A stretch of DNA of 64,000 nt, taken from JASDSY01 sp041441465 (GTDB lineage: Bacteria; Muiribacteriota; UBA9980). Position 1 is the stretch's first letter, and each line of letters begins with the position of its first letter. This document shows, piece by piece, positions 37,187 to 46,696 of the stretch. The notes under the pieces are model-generated. The model saw nothing but the letters and a program-made list of their open reading frames with translations. It had not been told where the DNA came from and searched no databases. Location of the stretch: contig JASDSY010000031.1 of NCBI GenBank assembly GCA_041441465.1, positions 124,001 through 188,000 on the forward strand. Reading direction: 5' to 3'. The position numbers were made by a program, and so were the translations under genes.

Positions 37187-37208
37187 AAAGCCACATTAAA
37201 GTGGCTTT
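37187..37208 (-). terminator. Terminator upstream of the phosphoesterase
   Basis: An AAAGCCAC/GTGGCTTT stem with a 6-base loop and a T-run on the minus strand. It ends transcription from chemoreceptor C, 160 bases past its stop. Confidence 0.75.
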
Positions 37209-37370
37209 AAATTTTATGTTATAAATTAAAACCGGAATAAACATTTTTATTAAGATTTTAATTTAACTGTATTAACTTCAAGTTGATTAATTTTACCTTT
37301 TAATTTATAATTTGTCAACTTTTATTTGGGTTTAATTAAGCACAACCTTCGACATTATAAAATATTTTTG

Positions 37371-40148
37371 CTATTCGATTAATTTTAGCTCATCGCTCCT
37401 TTTTTTAGTTTCATCAAGTTTAAATTGGTTGATCATACCTTTCAACTCAGCCGAGTGGCTTGAAAGTTCTTCAGCAGTCGCAGCGGCTTCTTCAGATGTC
37501 GCGGTGTTTTGCTGAGTCACCTTATCAAGCTGAGACAATCCCTGATTGATCTGGATTATTCCCTGCATCTGTTCCTTGGAAGCAGAAGCGATTTCACCCA
37601 TTAGATCAGTTGATTTAACGACTTCTGAAACTATGCTGTCAAGGATTTTCGCTGTACTTCCGGCAATAGCCGTTCCAGATTCTGTCTTATTTATTGAGTC
37701 TTCTATCATTTCGGCTGTTTCCTTGGCGGCTTTGGCGCTTCTCTGGGCAAGGTTGCGGACTTCCTCGGCGACAACCGTAAACCCTTTTCCGTGTTTGCCG
37801 GCTCTTGCAGCCTCGACTGCGGCATTTAACGCAAGAAGGTTTGTCTGGAACGCTATTTCATCTATCGCTTTTATTATTTTTGAAATATTACGCGCAGATT
37901 CATTTATCGCATTCATTGCCGCAACCATTTCTTTCATCTGACTGTTACCGTGTTCAACAGCTGTTTTGGCGGTGCTCAAAACTCCGTTTGCGGCAGTAGC
38001 ATTCTCGTTATTATGTTTTGCCTGAGCGCTGATCTGCTGCATCGATGCCGAAATTTCTTCCAGCGAACTTGCCGCTTCAGTAGATGCCTGCGACAACGAC
38101 TGGCTGGCCGCCGCAACCTGACTTGAACCTGAGTTCACATTATCGACTACGAGTTTAACTTGATTTAAAGTTTGATTAATCGAAGAAACCGTTTCATTAA
38201 TTGAGTTTTTCAATATAGCATAATCGCCTTTATAATCACCTGTCATCTGAAAATTGAATTCACTGTTTGACATTAATTTTAAGTGCTTGGCCGTATCGTT
38301 AATAGGCTTAATTATCGCGTCAAACATCTGGTTTATGCCTAATATGATCTTCGAATACTCGCCGTGGTGTTTTTTAGCGTCGGCGCGCACGCTTAAATCT
38401 CCATCTTTTATAGCTTTTGTAAGCATCTCGATATCGCTTACTATCGCTTTGATAGCTTCGATCATTTTTATGTATGTAGGAATAACTATATCCTGCTCGC
38501 TGCGCTTGCCGACCTTTCTCAATATTTCAAGGTCCTTCATGTCGCCTTCGCTGATATTAACGACGACTTCAGTCATTCTCAACATCCTGGCTTTTATTTC
38601 AAGTATCGATTTTTTCATGTCATTCCATATGCCGGGATATTCATTTTTTATGTCGACCGTCAGGTCGTATAATGAAATGCGTCCGAGGACTCTCATAAAA
38701 TCATCTATAGGTTTCTGAATTGAGCCCATTAAGTTATTGGTAAGTTCAGTAATTTTTCTGAACTCGCCTTTATGAATCGAAGTATCGGCACGCATATCAA
38801 TTTTTCCGTCAACTGCATAATTTACCATAGCAGTAGTATCAGTTACTATATTTTTTATTGCCATAGAAAGACCGCTCATTGATTGCAGGAGATTATTTAT
38901 TTCGGAAATATCATTATCAATTTCAAGTTTTACATCGATATTGCCTTCCGAAAGTTTATTCGCTACGTTACAAATTCCAGCGATAGGTTCGGAAACCTGC
39001 TTATTTAAGAACTTGATAAAGAACAGGGCTGCGATAATCAACGAAACAAAGCCAAAAAATATTATATAAAACGCAAGCTTATTCATACTGAAATTAATAT
39101 CGGATATTGTTTCGGCAATAAATTCGTCTTCATATACTCCGACATTAATAAGCCAATCCCAGGGTTCAAAATAAGCTAAAGCCACCATTTTTAGCCTTGC
39201 CTCATTTTCGCCCTTATTCTGCCAGTAATATTTATAAGGCTTAATGGCGTTTCCTTTCATTTCTGACGTAAAGCCTACCATTTCCTGAATAATTGGCCGG
39301 CCATTCGCGTCTTTAGTATCTATTATTATTTCACCGTCACGCTCGCCGTCTTTAGAAATTATATATTTGCCTCTTTCAGTACCTTTAGTTCCAATTATAG
39401 CCACATATCCTGATTTTCCAATTTTAGTCGACATAATCCCTTTTCTTAAACTTTCAACACTTTCCTGTTTTATGCCGACCGCATAAAGGCCTATAATTTC
39501 GCCTTTTTCATTTTTAAAAGGCGCATAACCGGCAACATACCAGCTGTCAACAACCCATGCCCTTCCTATATAGGTGTTACCGTTTAAAACGGTTTTTATT
39601 ATAGGGTTGTCACTGCCGTCAGCATTTTTAGCCGGAATCAAAGTTCCAAGAGCCCTTGTGCCTTCTTTAGTTATAACAGAAGTCGCTATCCTTATCATGT
39701 CGCCGTTTTCATTTGCTCTTTGGAAAATTGAAGACTGGCAGCCGGCGATATCTTTTATATCGTCGACTAAAGGCATTTTAGTCTTAACATCAGGCTGGCC
39801 GAGCCATTTCCCGCCAAAAAGCATCTTGGGAAGCATAACTAATTTCGCTTCTTTAGTCACCGGATCAATAACATTCCATAACGCCGTTTCACCTGTATTA
39901 AGCGTAACTGTTCCGGCAGTTTTTACAAATTGGTCAAGAGTTTTTAAATTCGCATCTACAACTTTAGTAATAAATTCCTGCTGCGTCTGGCATAAGTTAT
40001 ATACGTCTTTAGCTATATTTTCGAGATTTTTCTCAATTTGCTCCCTGAATTTTCCGCTGACATTATCTGTTATATTAATTTTTTGAATTACTATAACTAT
40101 TATTAATAAAATAACAGGTAAAATAGAAGCGAATAACCCTATTTTTAT
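37371..40148 (-). CDS. Methyl-accepting chemotaxis protein C with Cache sensor (start codon unclear)
   Basis: About 925 residues if read from 40148. A first transmembrane segment (GLFASILPVILLIIVIVIQ) precedes a large extracytoplasmic Cache sensor (about 30-390) whose end reads YVAIIGTKG and WLINVGVYEDEF. Then come TM2 (about 365-385), HAMP units, and the signalling hairpin with IDEIAFQTNLLALNAAVEAARAGKHGKG. The open frame extends far upstream of the first GTG (39860), but no ATG, GTG or TTG occurs between the upstream stop and that GTG. An AAAGGA sits 7 bases before an ATA codon at 40148-40146, which would be the natural start position. The GTG start would remove TM1 and half the sensor. Either a rare ATA start or a mutated start codon. 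It lacks the EFGKF tail of the other two receptors. Confidence 0.85.
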   Translation of the reverse strand: MKIGLFASILPVILLIIVIVIQKINITDNVSGKFREQIEKNLENIAKDVYNLCQTQQEFITKVVDANLKTLDQFVKTAGTVTLNTGETALWNVIDPVTKEAKLVMLPKMLFGGKWLGQPDVKTKMPLVDDIKDIAGCQSSIFQRANENGDMIRIATSVITKEGTRALGTLIPAKNADGSDNPIIKTVLNGNTYIGRAWVVDSWYVAGYAPFKNEKGEIIGLYAVGIKQESVESLRKGIMSTKIGKSGYVAIIGTKGTERGKYIISKDGERDGEIIIDTKDANGRPIIQEMVGFTSEMKGNAIKPYKYYWQNKGENEARLKMVALAYFEPWDWLINVGVYEDEFIAETISDINFSMNKLAFYIIFFGFVSLIIAALFFIKFLNKQVSEPIAGICNVANKLSEGNIDVKLEIDNDISEINNLLQSMSGLSMAIKNIVTDTTAMVNYAVDGKIDMRADTSIHKGEFRKITELTNNLMGSIQKPIDDFMRVLGRISLYDLTVDIKNEYPGIWNDMKKSILEIKARMLRMTEVVVNISEGDMKDLEILRKVGKRSEQDIVIPTYIKMIEAIKAIVSDIEMLTKAIKDGDLSVRADAKKHHGEYSKIILGINQMFDAIIKPINDTAKHLKLMSNSEFNFQMTGDYKGDYAILKNSINETVSSINQTLNQVKLVVDNVNSGSSQVAAASQSLSQASTEAASSLEEISASMQQISAQAKHNNENATAANGVLSTAKTAVEHGNSQMKEMVAAMNAINESARNISKIIKAIDEIAFQTNLLALNAAVEAARAGKHGKGFTVVAEEVRNLAQRSAKAAKETAEMIEDSINKTESGTAIAGSTAKILDSIVSEVVKSTDLMGEIASASKEQMQGIIQINQGLSQLDKVTQQNTATSEEAAATAEELSSHSAELKGMINQFKLDETKKRSDELKLIE

Positions 40149-40226
40149 TATTTTATCCTTTAAAGAAACGAATTTTAAATGAAACTTAACTATAAATTAT
40201 ATAATACTATAAATTCTTACGCATAT

Positions 40227-40269
40227 AAAAACGGCATAATGATTTTTAATAAACCATTACGCCGTTTTT
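40227..40269 (-). terminator. Terminator of chemoreceptor B
   Basis: AAAAACGGC and ATAATG pair with CATTA and GCCGTTTTT (40227-40269), with T-runs at the end. It lies 50 bases past the stop of chemoreceptor B. Confidence 0.8.
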
Positions 40270-40318
40270 AATTAAGACAAACTACAAATATTTAATATAA
40301 CAGCCGATTTTGCTATGC

Positions 40319-42742
40319 CTAAAACTTGCCGAATTCATTGTCATCAAGCGTTATCATTTTATCCGGATTTGCTTCCGGTTTAAAAGAACCGTGCGGTTTT
40401 TCGATTTTTTTATTTTTATACGCAATCGATTGTTTAGTTTCAGTTATTTTTTTAGGCTCATGTTTTTCAACCTTATGCGATGATACATAAGCGTTCACAG
40501 TTTTTTTGTCATTTTTCAAATTGAATTTTTCAACCATTTCCTTCAGCTGTACAGACTGGCTTGAAAGCTCCTCGCTCGCGGACGCCGCCTCTTCAGCTGT
40601 AGCGGTATTTTGCTGCGTCACATTATCAAGCTGGCCGAGGCCCTGGCTTATTTGATTAATCCCCTGCGTCTGCTCCTTCGAAGCCGCCGCAATTTCTCCC
40701 ATTAAATCAGTCGCTTTTACTGCTCCTACAGCGATTTCCTCTAAAACTTTCGCGGTTTCGCCGGCGATCTTAGTTCCGATGTCAGTCTTAGAAATTGCGC
40801 CTTCTATCATTTCGGCCGTTTCTTTGGCAGCTTTGGCGCTTCTTTGAGCTAGATTACGAACTTCCTCGGCTACTACGGTAAAGCCTTTTCCGTGCTTGCC
40901 AGCTCTCGCAGCCTCGACTGCCGCATTTAAAGCAAGAAGGTTCGTCTGGAACGCTATTTCGTCTATCGCTTTTATTATCTTCGATATATTTTTAGCAGAC
41001 TCGTTTATTTCTCCCATCGCGCGGACCATTTCTTTCATCTTCGAGTTGCCCGTCTCAGCCGTCGATTTCGCCTGGTTTGAAACCTGATTTGCCGTAACGG
41101 CGTTTTCAGAGTTCTGCTTTATCTGGCTGCTTATCTGCTGCATCGAAGCTGATATTTCTTCGAGCGAGCTGGCAGCTTCCGTAGATGACTGTGAAAGAGA
41201 CTGGCTTGCCATTGAAACCTGGCCGGCGCCTGAATTTACCTGCTCAACAGTCATCTTGACCTGGCCAAGAACCTCATTTATCGAAGTAATAGTATCGTTT
41301 AACGCATTTTTAAGTATCGCGTGATCGCCTTTATAGTTTCCGCGCATTTCAGTATCAAAATTACCTTTCGCCATCTCGCCGAGACATTCGCGCGCCTCGG
41401 TTACAGGCATAAGTACGGCATCAAGCGTATTATTAACGCCTTCGACAATCTTTTTGAAATCGCCCTTATGTTTTTCGGCATCTGCGCGCGTATCGAGACG
41501 GCCTTCTATCGCAGCTTCGGCAAGCATATTTGCGTCTTTCACAAGTTCATTTATTGCGTCAACACACTGGTTGAGATTATCTTTTATTTTATTAAAATCG
41601 CCATTATAAGATTCCTTTATCTTTTCCGGTATATCGCCGCGCGATATATCATCAACATATTTAGCGGCAACGTTTAACGGTCCGATTACAGCGTCAAGCG
41701 TATTGTTAACACCTTCGACTATTTTTCTGAAATCGCCGTCATGTTTCGAAGCATCGGCCCTTGTACTTAATTTTCCAGCTATAGCCGCTTCCGCAAGCAT
41801 ATTAGCATCCTTAATAAGCGCAACTACGGCATCTATACATTGATTAAGATTATTTTTCATCTCATTAAAATCACCCTTATATTCTTCAGTGATTTTAGGA
41901 GGCATATCTCCTTTAGAGATGCGGTCTACATATTCGGCCGTAAGCTTTAATGGTTTGGTAAACGCATTTATTATGCTATTTATCCCGTCAACAATCCCGG
42001 CGAACTCAAAATTTATTTTATTAGTATCGCCACGAAGATCAAGCTTGCCGTTTACAATCGATTCGGCAAGGGTCTTTGCCTCATTAATAGCCTGTAATAT
42101 CGATTTATTAACGCCGTTCGATATAAATAAACCTAACGACAGACCAATTAAAAATATTACAAATACTATTGTATATAATTTTTTTATTTCACTATTAACA
42201 GCAACAATTGTTTTTTTATTTACTCCATTACCAAACTCAATATTTTTATTAACGGCGGCTTCTATAGCAACTTTAGCTTCCTGGGCTGCCGGATCCGCAA
42301 CTTCCTTCAAAACTTTAATCGCTTCTTCATTTTTATTAGCCGCGCCAAGTTCAATAACTTTAGTGACTGCAGATCTTGCCTTGCCAAGTTTATCTTTTAA
42401 CTCGGCAAGTAATTTCTTCTCTTCTTCGGTAACTGCCGTTTTTTCAAATTCAGCAAGGTTTTTATTCACAACCTCACGAAGCGCAAAAATTTTCCCCATT
42501 ATAATCTCGTTTTCTTTAGAATCATTCGTAAGAAGCAGATCTCTTATGTTAAGACGTGTTTCATGAAACCCAGCCTCGACCTTGCCCATATATGTAAATG
42601 ACATTCCATAATTATTCCATAACTCATTATATTCACGCAAAGTATTACTCAGGCTGCTAGCGCCAATATAGCCAATAATAGCGGCAAGTATAGCGATAAA
42701 TAAAAAACTTAAAATTAACTTCATTTTTATTGTTATTTTCAT
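40319..42742 (-). CDS. Methyl-accepting chemotaxis protein B (sigma-54-linked)
   Basis: 807 residues, a paralogue of receptor A. TM1 at about 8-28, a helical-bundle sensor (about 30-190), TM2 at about 192-212, a HAMP domain plus three tandem HAMP-like modules (VKDANMLAEAAIEGRLDTRADA type), and the conserved signalling tip. It ends ITLDDNEFGKF, sharing its last nine residues with receptor A. The start is the ATG at 42742 behind GGGGG; the longest frame adds 20 unlikely residues. A sigma-54-type promoter lies upstream. The adjacent activator gene is broken by an IS, so this receptor may now be silent. Confidence 0.93.
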   Translation of the reverse strand: MKITIKMKLILSFLFIAILAAIIGYIGASSLSNTLREYNELWNNYGMSFTYMGKVEAGFHETRLNIRDLLLTNDSKENEIIMGKIFALREVVNKNLAEFEKTAVTEEEKKLLAELKDKLGKARSAVTKVIELGAANKNEEAIKVLKEVADPAAQEAKVAIEAAVNKNIEFGNGVNKKTIVAVNSEIKKLYTIVFVIFLIGLSLGLFISNGVNKSILQAINEAKTLAESIVNGKLDLRGDTNKINFEFAGIVDGINSIINAFTKPLKLTAEYVDRISKGDMPPKITEEYKGDFNEMKNNLNQCIDAVVALIKDANMLAEAAIAGKLSTRADASKHDGDFRKIVEGVNNTLDAVIGPLNVAAKYVDDISRGDIPEKIKESYNGDFNKIKDNLNQCVDAINELVKDANMLAEAAIEGRLDTRADAEKHKGDFKKIVEGVNNTLDAVLMPVTEARECLGEMAKGNFDTEMRGNYKGDHAILKNALNDTITSINEVLGQVKMTVEQVNSGAGQVSMASQSLSQSSTEAASSLEEISASMQQISSQIKQNSENAVTANQVSNQAKSTAETGNSKMKEMVRAMGEINESAKNISKIIKAIDEIAFQTNLLALNAAVEAARAGKHGKGFTVVAEEVRNLAQRSAKAAKETAEMIEGAISKTDIGTKIAGETAKVLEEIAVGAVKATDLMGEIAAASKEQTQGINQISQGLGQLDNVTQQNTATAEEAASASEELSSQSVQLKEMVEKFNLKNDKKTVNAYVSSHKVEKHEPKKITETKQSIAYKNKKIEKPHGSFKPEANPDKMITLDDNEFGKF

Positions 42743-42782
42743 ACTAACGCCCCCTTTGTCTAAATTTTCAACTCTATAAATA

Positions 42783-42798
42783 AACAATATCCGTGCCA
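42783..42798 (-). promoter_or_regulatory. Sigma-54 promoter of chemoreceptor B
   Basis: The minus strand reads TGGCACGGATATTGTT: a perfect -24 half (TGGCACG), N4, then TTGT in place of TTGC. Position relative to the ATG (56 bases from the -24 edge) is almost the same as at chemoreceptor A (52 bases). Confidence 0.75.
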
Positions 42799-42800
42799 AC

Positions 42801-42842
42801 AAAAAAGCCGTTCCAAAATATAAATTTTGAAACGGCTTTTTT
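42801..42842 (-). terminator. Terminator of sigma-54 activator 2
   Basis: AAAAAAGCCGTT-C-CAAAAT pairs with ATTTTG-A-AACGGCTTTTTT around a 4-base loop; 16 bases past the stop of the activator. Confidence 0.85.
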
Positions 42843-42858
42843 TATTTTTTAAATATTA

Positions 42859-44960
42859 TTAAATAATTTCATATTTTTTCATTTTCCGCCAAAGCGTGGG
42901 CAGACTTATGCCTAAAATTTTAGCGGCACCCTGCCTTGAATTTTCAGATCTTTTAAGCGCTTCGATTATCGCAATTTTCTCTGTACTGCCTTTAGTTTCA
43001 CATAATTTTTCATTATTATATCCCGGCATTGAAACTAATTTAGATTTCAAATTTTCATTTTTAAATTCATCAAAAACAGGAACTCTTTCTAAAACACTTG
43101 CTCTTTCGGCTAATTCCAGGTATTTCCTTATATATTCCGGCTGAAAATCATTCATTTCAATAATATTGCCCTTGCAAAATATATACGCCCGCTCCATCAT
43201 GTTCTGCAATTCCCTGATGTTGCCGGGAAAATCATAAAGCATTAAAAATTTTCTGGCGCTGTCAGAAACAGTGAGTATGTTTTTATTATATTTTTTATTT
43301 AAAATATTTATAAAATACTCAATCAACACTTCGACATCTTCAATACGTTCTTTTAACGCCGGAATTTTAACATTAATAACTTTTAATCTGTAAAAAAGGT
43401 CATCTCTGAATTTCGACATTTTTACCAATTCGTCAAGGTCCTTGTTAGTCGCCGCTATTTTCCTGATATTAGCCTTAATACTCTTCGACGAACCAACCGG
43501 TTCATAGCGTTTTTCTTCTATCAGCCTTAAAAGCTTTACCTGCATATTTAAAGGCATTTCGGAAATTTCATCCAGAAATATAGTCCCGCCTTCAGCCGCT
43601 GCTATTTTCCCGGATTTATCATTCTTCGCATCAGTAAACGCGCCCTTTACATAACCAAACAATTCCGATTCAAATAAAGTTTCGGGTATAGCGCCGCAAT
43701 TTAGAACAATAAAGGAATTTTTACTCCTTTCCGAAAGATTATGGACCACCCGCGCCAGCATGCTTTTTCCTGTGCCGGTCGGACCTTCAATCAAAATATT
43801 GCAATCGAATTCCGAAATATTCGGCAGCAAATTTATAATGCTTCGTATAGGCCGGCTTTTTCCAACAATATCCTCGTAAGAATATTTTTCTAAAATCTCT
43901 TTGCGCGTTTGAGTAACTTTAGTCTCAAGAAGCTTTTGTTCTGTCAAATCAGTAGCAAGTATAAATCTGCCGATAGAATTGCCAATATCATCTTTAACGG
44001 TAGTTATAGATAATTTCAAGTATATATTCTTGCCGTTTTTATGTTTTAATACTCTCTCGCTTATGATGGGGCCGACCGCGAAAATATCTTCTTTAAAAGC
44101 CCCGGAATTATTATCATCAGCAAATTCATACGGCGGTTTTCCCATCATTTCAGAATTATCATATCCTAAAATCTGACACATACGGTTACTTATAAAGTTT
44201 GTAATACCCGCGCTGTCTATTCCCCAAAACCCTTCCTGAGCACAATCAATAAGATGACGATAACGAGCCTCGCTTTTTTTTAATTCCTCTTCAGCTTTGC
44301 GCCTGTCATTTATATCAAGCATTATGCCGCCTATAAGCGGATGTTTATTATCACGCGATATTTTAAACTTTCTTGTTAAAAATACCCTTTTCTCACCTGG
44401 ATGAACGGTAAATTCATTTTCGACCTCGATATAATCTTTGCCGCAGATAATTTCATTATCCTGCGCCGATATAATCTTTCCAAATTCCTCGCCAAATATC
44501 TCATTATTGGTTTTATTTATTAAATATTCATTTTTAACACCCCACACTTTTTCCATGTGATGATTTATATAAATACATCTTGTATCAGAGTCTTTTATGA
44601 AAGTAACGCCCGGAAAATAACTCATAAATAACTCAAATATGCGTTCCTTCTCTTTTAGTTGATCAATCGCCATATCAAAATGATTGATATGTTCATTACA
44701 GGAAATCAAAGAAAACAAATGTCTTCCCAGCAAATTTAATTTTTCTTTATCGCAGTCAAATATCCCTGGAAACTCAGAGTCGTAAGAGCCAAATAAAAAA
44801 ACAATATCATCAATGCCGTTTAAGCAAACCGGCAAATATAATATGAACTTTAAATTTTGACCTATCGAAAAAATATTTTCTAAAAATAACGTTTTTAATT
44901 TTTTTATATCTTTTGTCGAAAATACGCAGGGATCAGCGCCCAATTTTTTTAAAATATCCT
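42859..44960 (-). pseudogene. Sigma-54-dependent activator 2, 3' part, split by an IS
   Basis: This is the main part of a PAS-sensor activator: the C-terminal half of a GAF-like domain, two PAS domains (VTFIKDSDTRCIYINHHMEKVWG; FWGIDSAGITNFISNRMCQILGY), an AAA+ domain with GPTGTGKS, GAFTDA in place of GAFTGA, GGTIFLDEISE, and a Fis-type HTH at the end (SRQGAAKILGISLPTLWRKMKKY). The natural frame runs across the IS target site. Removing the IS and one TAATA copy joins this part to 46486-46696 in frame, giving one 770-residue protein (2,313 nt, exactly 771 codons). As it stands, the frame meets a TGA within the IS end. Residual expression from an internal start such as the TTG at 44943 is possible but has no good binding site. 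Confidence 0.88.
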
Positions 44961-45034
44961 TAATAACTCAACTTTCGCAGTTGAAAAATAGAGTAGGTTC
45001 ATTGAAAAAACAATAGTTTTCGTGAAAAAAATAG

Positions 45035-45109
45035 GACAGAAACCCATTTTTTTGATATAATTGTATCGTTCAAAAACACAATATAATCAAACAAAGTGAG
45101 GTTTCTGTC
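45035..45109 (+). promoter_or_regulatory. Inverted repeat in the transposase leader
   Basis: GACAGAAACC (45035-45044) and GGTTTCTGTC (45100-45109) are perfect 10-bp complements. The second arm ends at the base before the transposase ATG and covers its ribosome binding site. Read-through RNA from outside would fold and hide the start. A -10-like TATAAT at 45056-45061 lies inside the loop, so transcripts from the element's own promoter would lack the first arm. This is a known way for ISs to avoid activation by impinging transcription. Confidence 0.65.
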
Positions 45110-46483
45110 ATGAATAGTATATCACAAAAATCAATTTATGAAAACAATATTTCTTCAACCATTAAAAATTTTTTCATTGAAAATAAAATCAGTCAAATTA
45201 TGGCTTTTTGCAACTTTAATAAAGAAAAAGGAATTTCTTGCACTCAAATTTTTATGTTCGTATTTTCGATTGTTTTTACTGGCCGTAATTTTTTATATAA
45301 TCTTGAAAAAAATTCAATGATAAATTTTGGTAAAGATACAGTTTACAGATTTTTAAATTCCGTTCATTTTAATTGGAGCCGATTTCTTTTGTTATTGGCA
45401 GTTAAAACTATTAGTTTCATTAGGTCTTTAATTTCTGAAAAGCGTGTTACTGTCTTAATTGTCGATGATTCAGTTTATTCAAGAAATAAAAGTAAAAATG
45501 TTGAATTGCTTACACGAGTTCGTGACCATTGTGAAAATAAATATGTAAAAGGCTTCAGAATGTTGACTCTTGGATGGTCTGACGGAAATAGTTTTATTCC
45601 TTTTGCCTTTAATCTTTTAAGTTCAGTTAATCGAACTAATATTTTAAAACCAAAAAATAATGAAATTGATAAAAGAACTAATGGCTATAAAAGACGCTTA
45701 AATTCAATGATTAAAGAACCAGACGCAATGTGTGAACTTTTAAAAGATGCTAAAAATAACGGAATTAATGCTGATTTTGTTTTATTTGACAGTTGGTTTG
45801 CGCTTCCGGTTACTATTAAAAATTTGAAAGAAATGGGTTTTCAATCGATTGCCATGTTAAAAACTACGCCTAAAGTTTACTATGAATTTAACGGCAAACT
45901 TCAAAGTTTAAGCCAGATATACAAAGTAATTTGCAAAAAACGCGGTAAAGCTAAAATAATTTCCAGTGTAATTGCCACAATTGATAACGGCAATATACCA
46001 GTAAAATTAGTGTTTGTGCGTGACCGCAATAAAAAAAGAAACTGGCTTGCAATTTTAAGCACAGATGTAAATTTATCATCCGAAGAAATAGTTCAAATAT
46101 ATAGCAAACGCTGGAATATTGAAGTATTTTTCAAATGTTGCAAATCATACTTAAATCTTGCTAAAGAATTTTTTTGCCGTAATTATGATGCGCTTGTAGC
46201 TCACACAACTATTGTTTTTGCAAGGTATATAATGCTTACGATTGAAAATCGTAAAAATAAGGATCCAAAAACTTTTGGCGCATTATTTAACTATTATTGC
46301 GATGAATTGCAGGAAATGAGCAAATTCGAAGCAATTCAATTATTGCTTCAAATACTCAAATCGGCTTTAAAAACCAAACTTATGCTTACTAAAAAAGAGC
46401 TAAATGCTTTTTTCGATGAATTTATGGCATCATTACCTAGTTATTTCAAGGGATTTAAACTTTTGCGTTCCTGCGAAAATTGA
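45110..46483 (+). CDS. IS4-family (DDE) transposase
   Basis: 457 residues. The first catalytic Asp is in VLIVDDSVYS (about 117-126), the second in DFVLFDSWFALP, and the Glu region carries the IS4 signature Y-(2)-R-(3)-E-(6)-K as YSKRWNIEVFFKCCK (about 327-341). The N-terminal part (FSIVFTGRNFLYNLEKN, KDTVYRFLNSV) is the usual helical DNA-binding region. Full length with no frameshift, so it is probably active. The stop codon overlaps the right inverted repeat. Confidence 0.93.
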   Translation: MNSISQKSIYENNISSTIKNFFIENKISQIMAFCNFNKEKGISCTQIFMFVFSIVFTGRNFLYNLEKNSMINFGKDTVYRFLNSVHFNWSRFLLLLAVKTISFIRSLISEKRVTVLIVDDSVYSRNKSKNVELLTRVRDHCENKYVKGFRMLTLGWSDGNSFIPFAFNLLSSVNRTNILKPKNNEIDKRTNGYKRRLNSMIKEPDAMCELLKDAKNNGINADFVLFDSWFALPVTIKNLKEMGFQSIAMLKTTPKVYYEFNGKLQSLSQIYKVICKKRGKAKIISSVIATIDNGNIPVKLVFVRDRNKKRNWLAILSTDVNLSSEEIVQIYSKRWNIEVFFKCCKSYLNLAKEFFCRNYDALVAHTTIVFARYIMLTIENRKNKDPKTFGALFNYYCDELQEMSKFEAIQLLLQILKSALKTKLMLTKKELNAFFDEFMASLPSYFKGFKLLRSCEN

Positions 46484-46485
46484 GT

Positions 46486-46696
46486 TAATAATAATATTTT
46501 TAAAAATTTTCTCGTCTTTTTTATTCAAATTAAAATATTCAATATTATTTATAATATCAGATTTATTGAATAATACGCCAAAGCTGAAATTAAAATAGCT
46601 GCATGATATTTTAAGAAGCTTGTTAATATAATCCGAAGGGCATAATTTAAAATCTATTTTAATAAGTTTTTCTAAAAGCGCGGTTTCATTTTCCAT
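46486..46696 (-). pseudogene. Sigma-54-dependent activator 2, 5' part
   Basis: The first 70 codons of the interrupted activator, from an ATG at 46696 with GGAG correctly spaced, through IFKNIII at the IS junction. The sequence (LLKISCSYFNFSFGVLFN...) is the beginning of a GAF-like domain that continues as VIKDILKKLGADPCVFSTKD on the far side of the IS. The longer frame visible here runs into the IS end and is not a gene of its own. Confidence 0.88.

Larger units (their letters stand above)
44966..46485 (+). mobile_element. IS4-type insertion sequence, 1,520 bp
   Basis: The ends are inverted repeats: the left end begins ACTCAACTTTCGCAG and the reverse complement of the right end begins ACTCAATTTTCGCAG (14 of 15 identical). 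The element is flanked by perfect 5-bp target duplications TAATA at 44961-44965 and 46486-46490. It carries one transposase gene reading on the plus strand, opposite to the activator gene it interrupts. Intact repeats, intact transposase and clean duplications indicate recent insertion. Confidence 0.95.

Noticed and set aside
42859..44943. A 694-residue activator starting at TTG 44943 as an intact gene
   Set aside because: There is no ribosome binding site, it starts inside a GAF domain, and the frame continues across the IS target site.
46433..46696. An 87-codon minus-strand frame as an independent gene
   Set aside because: Its last 17 codons are IS sequence; it is the 5' part of the interrupted activator.
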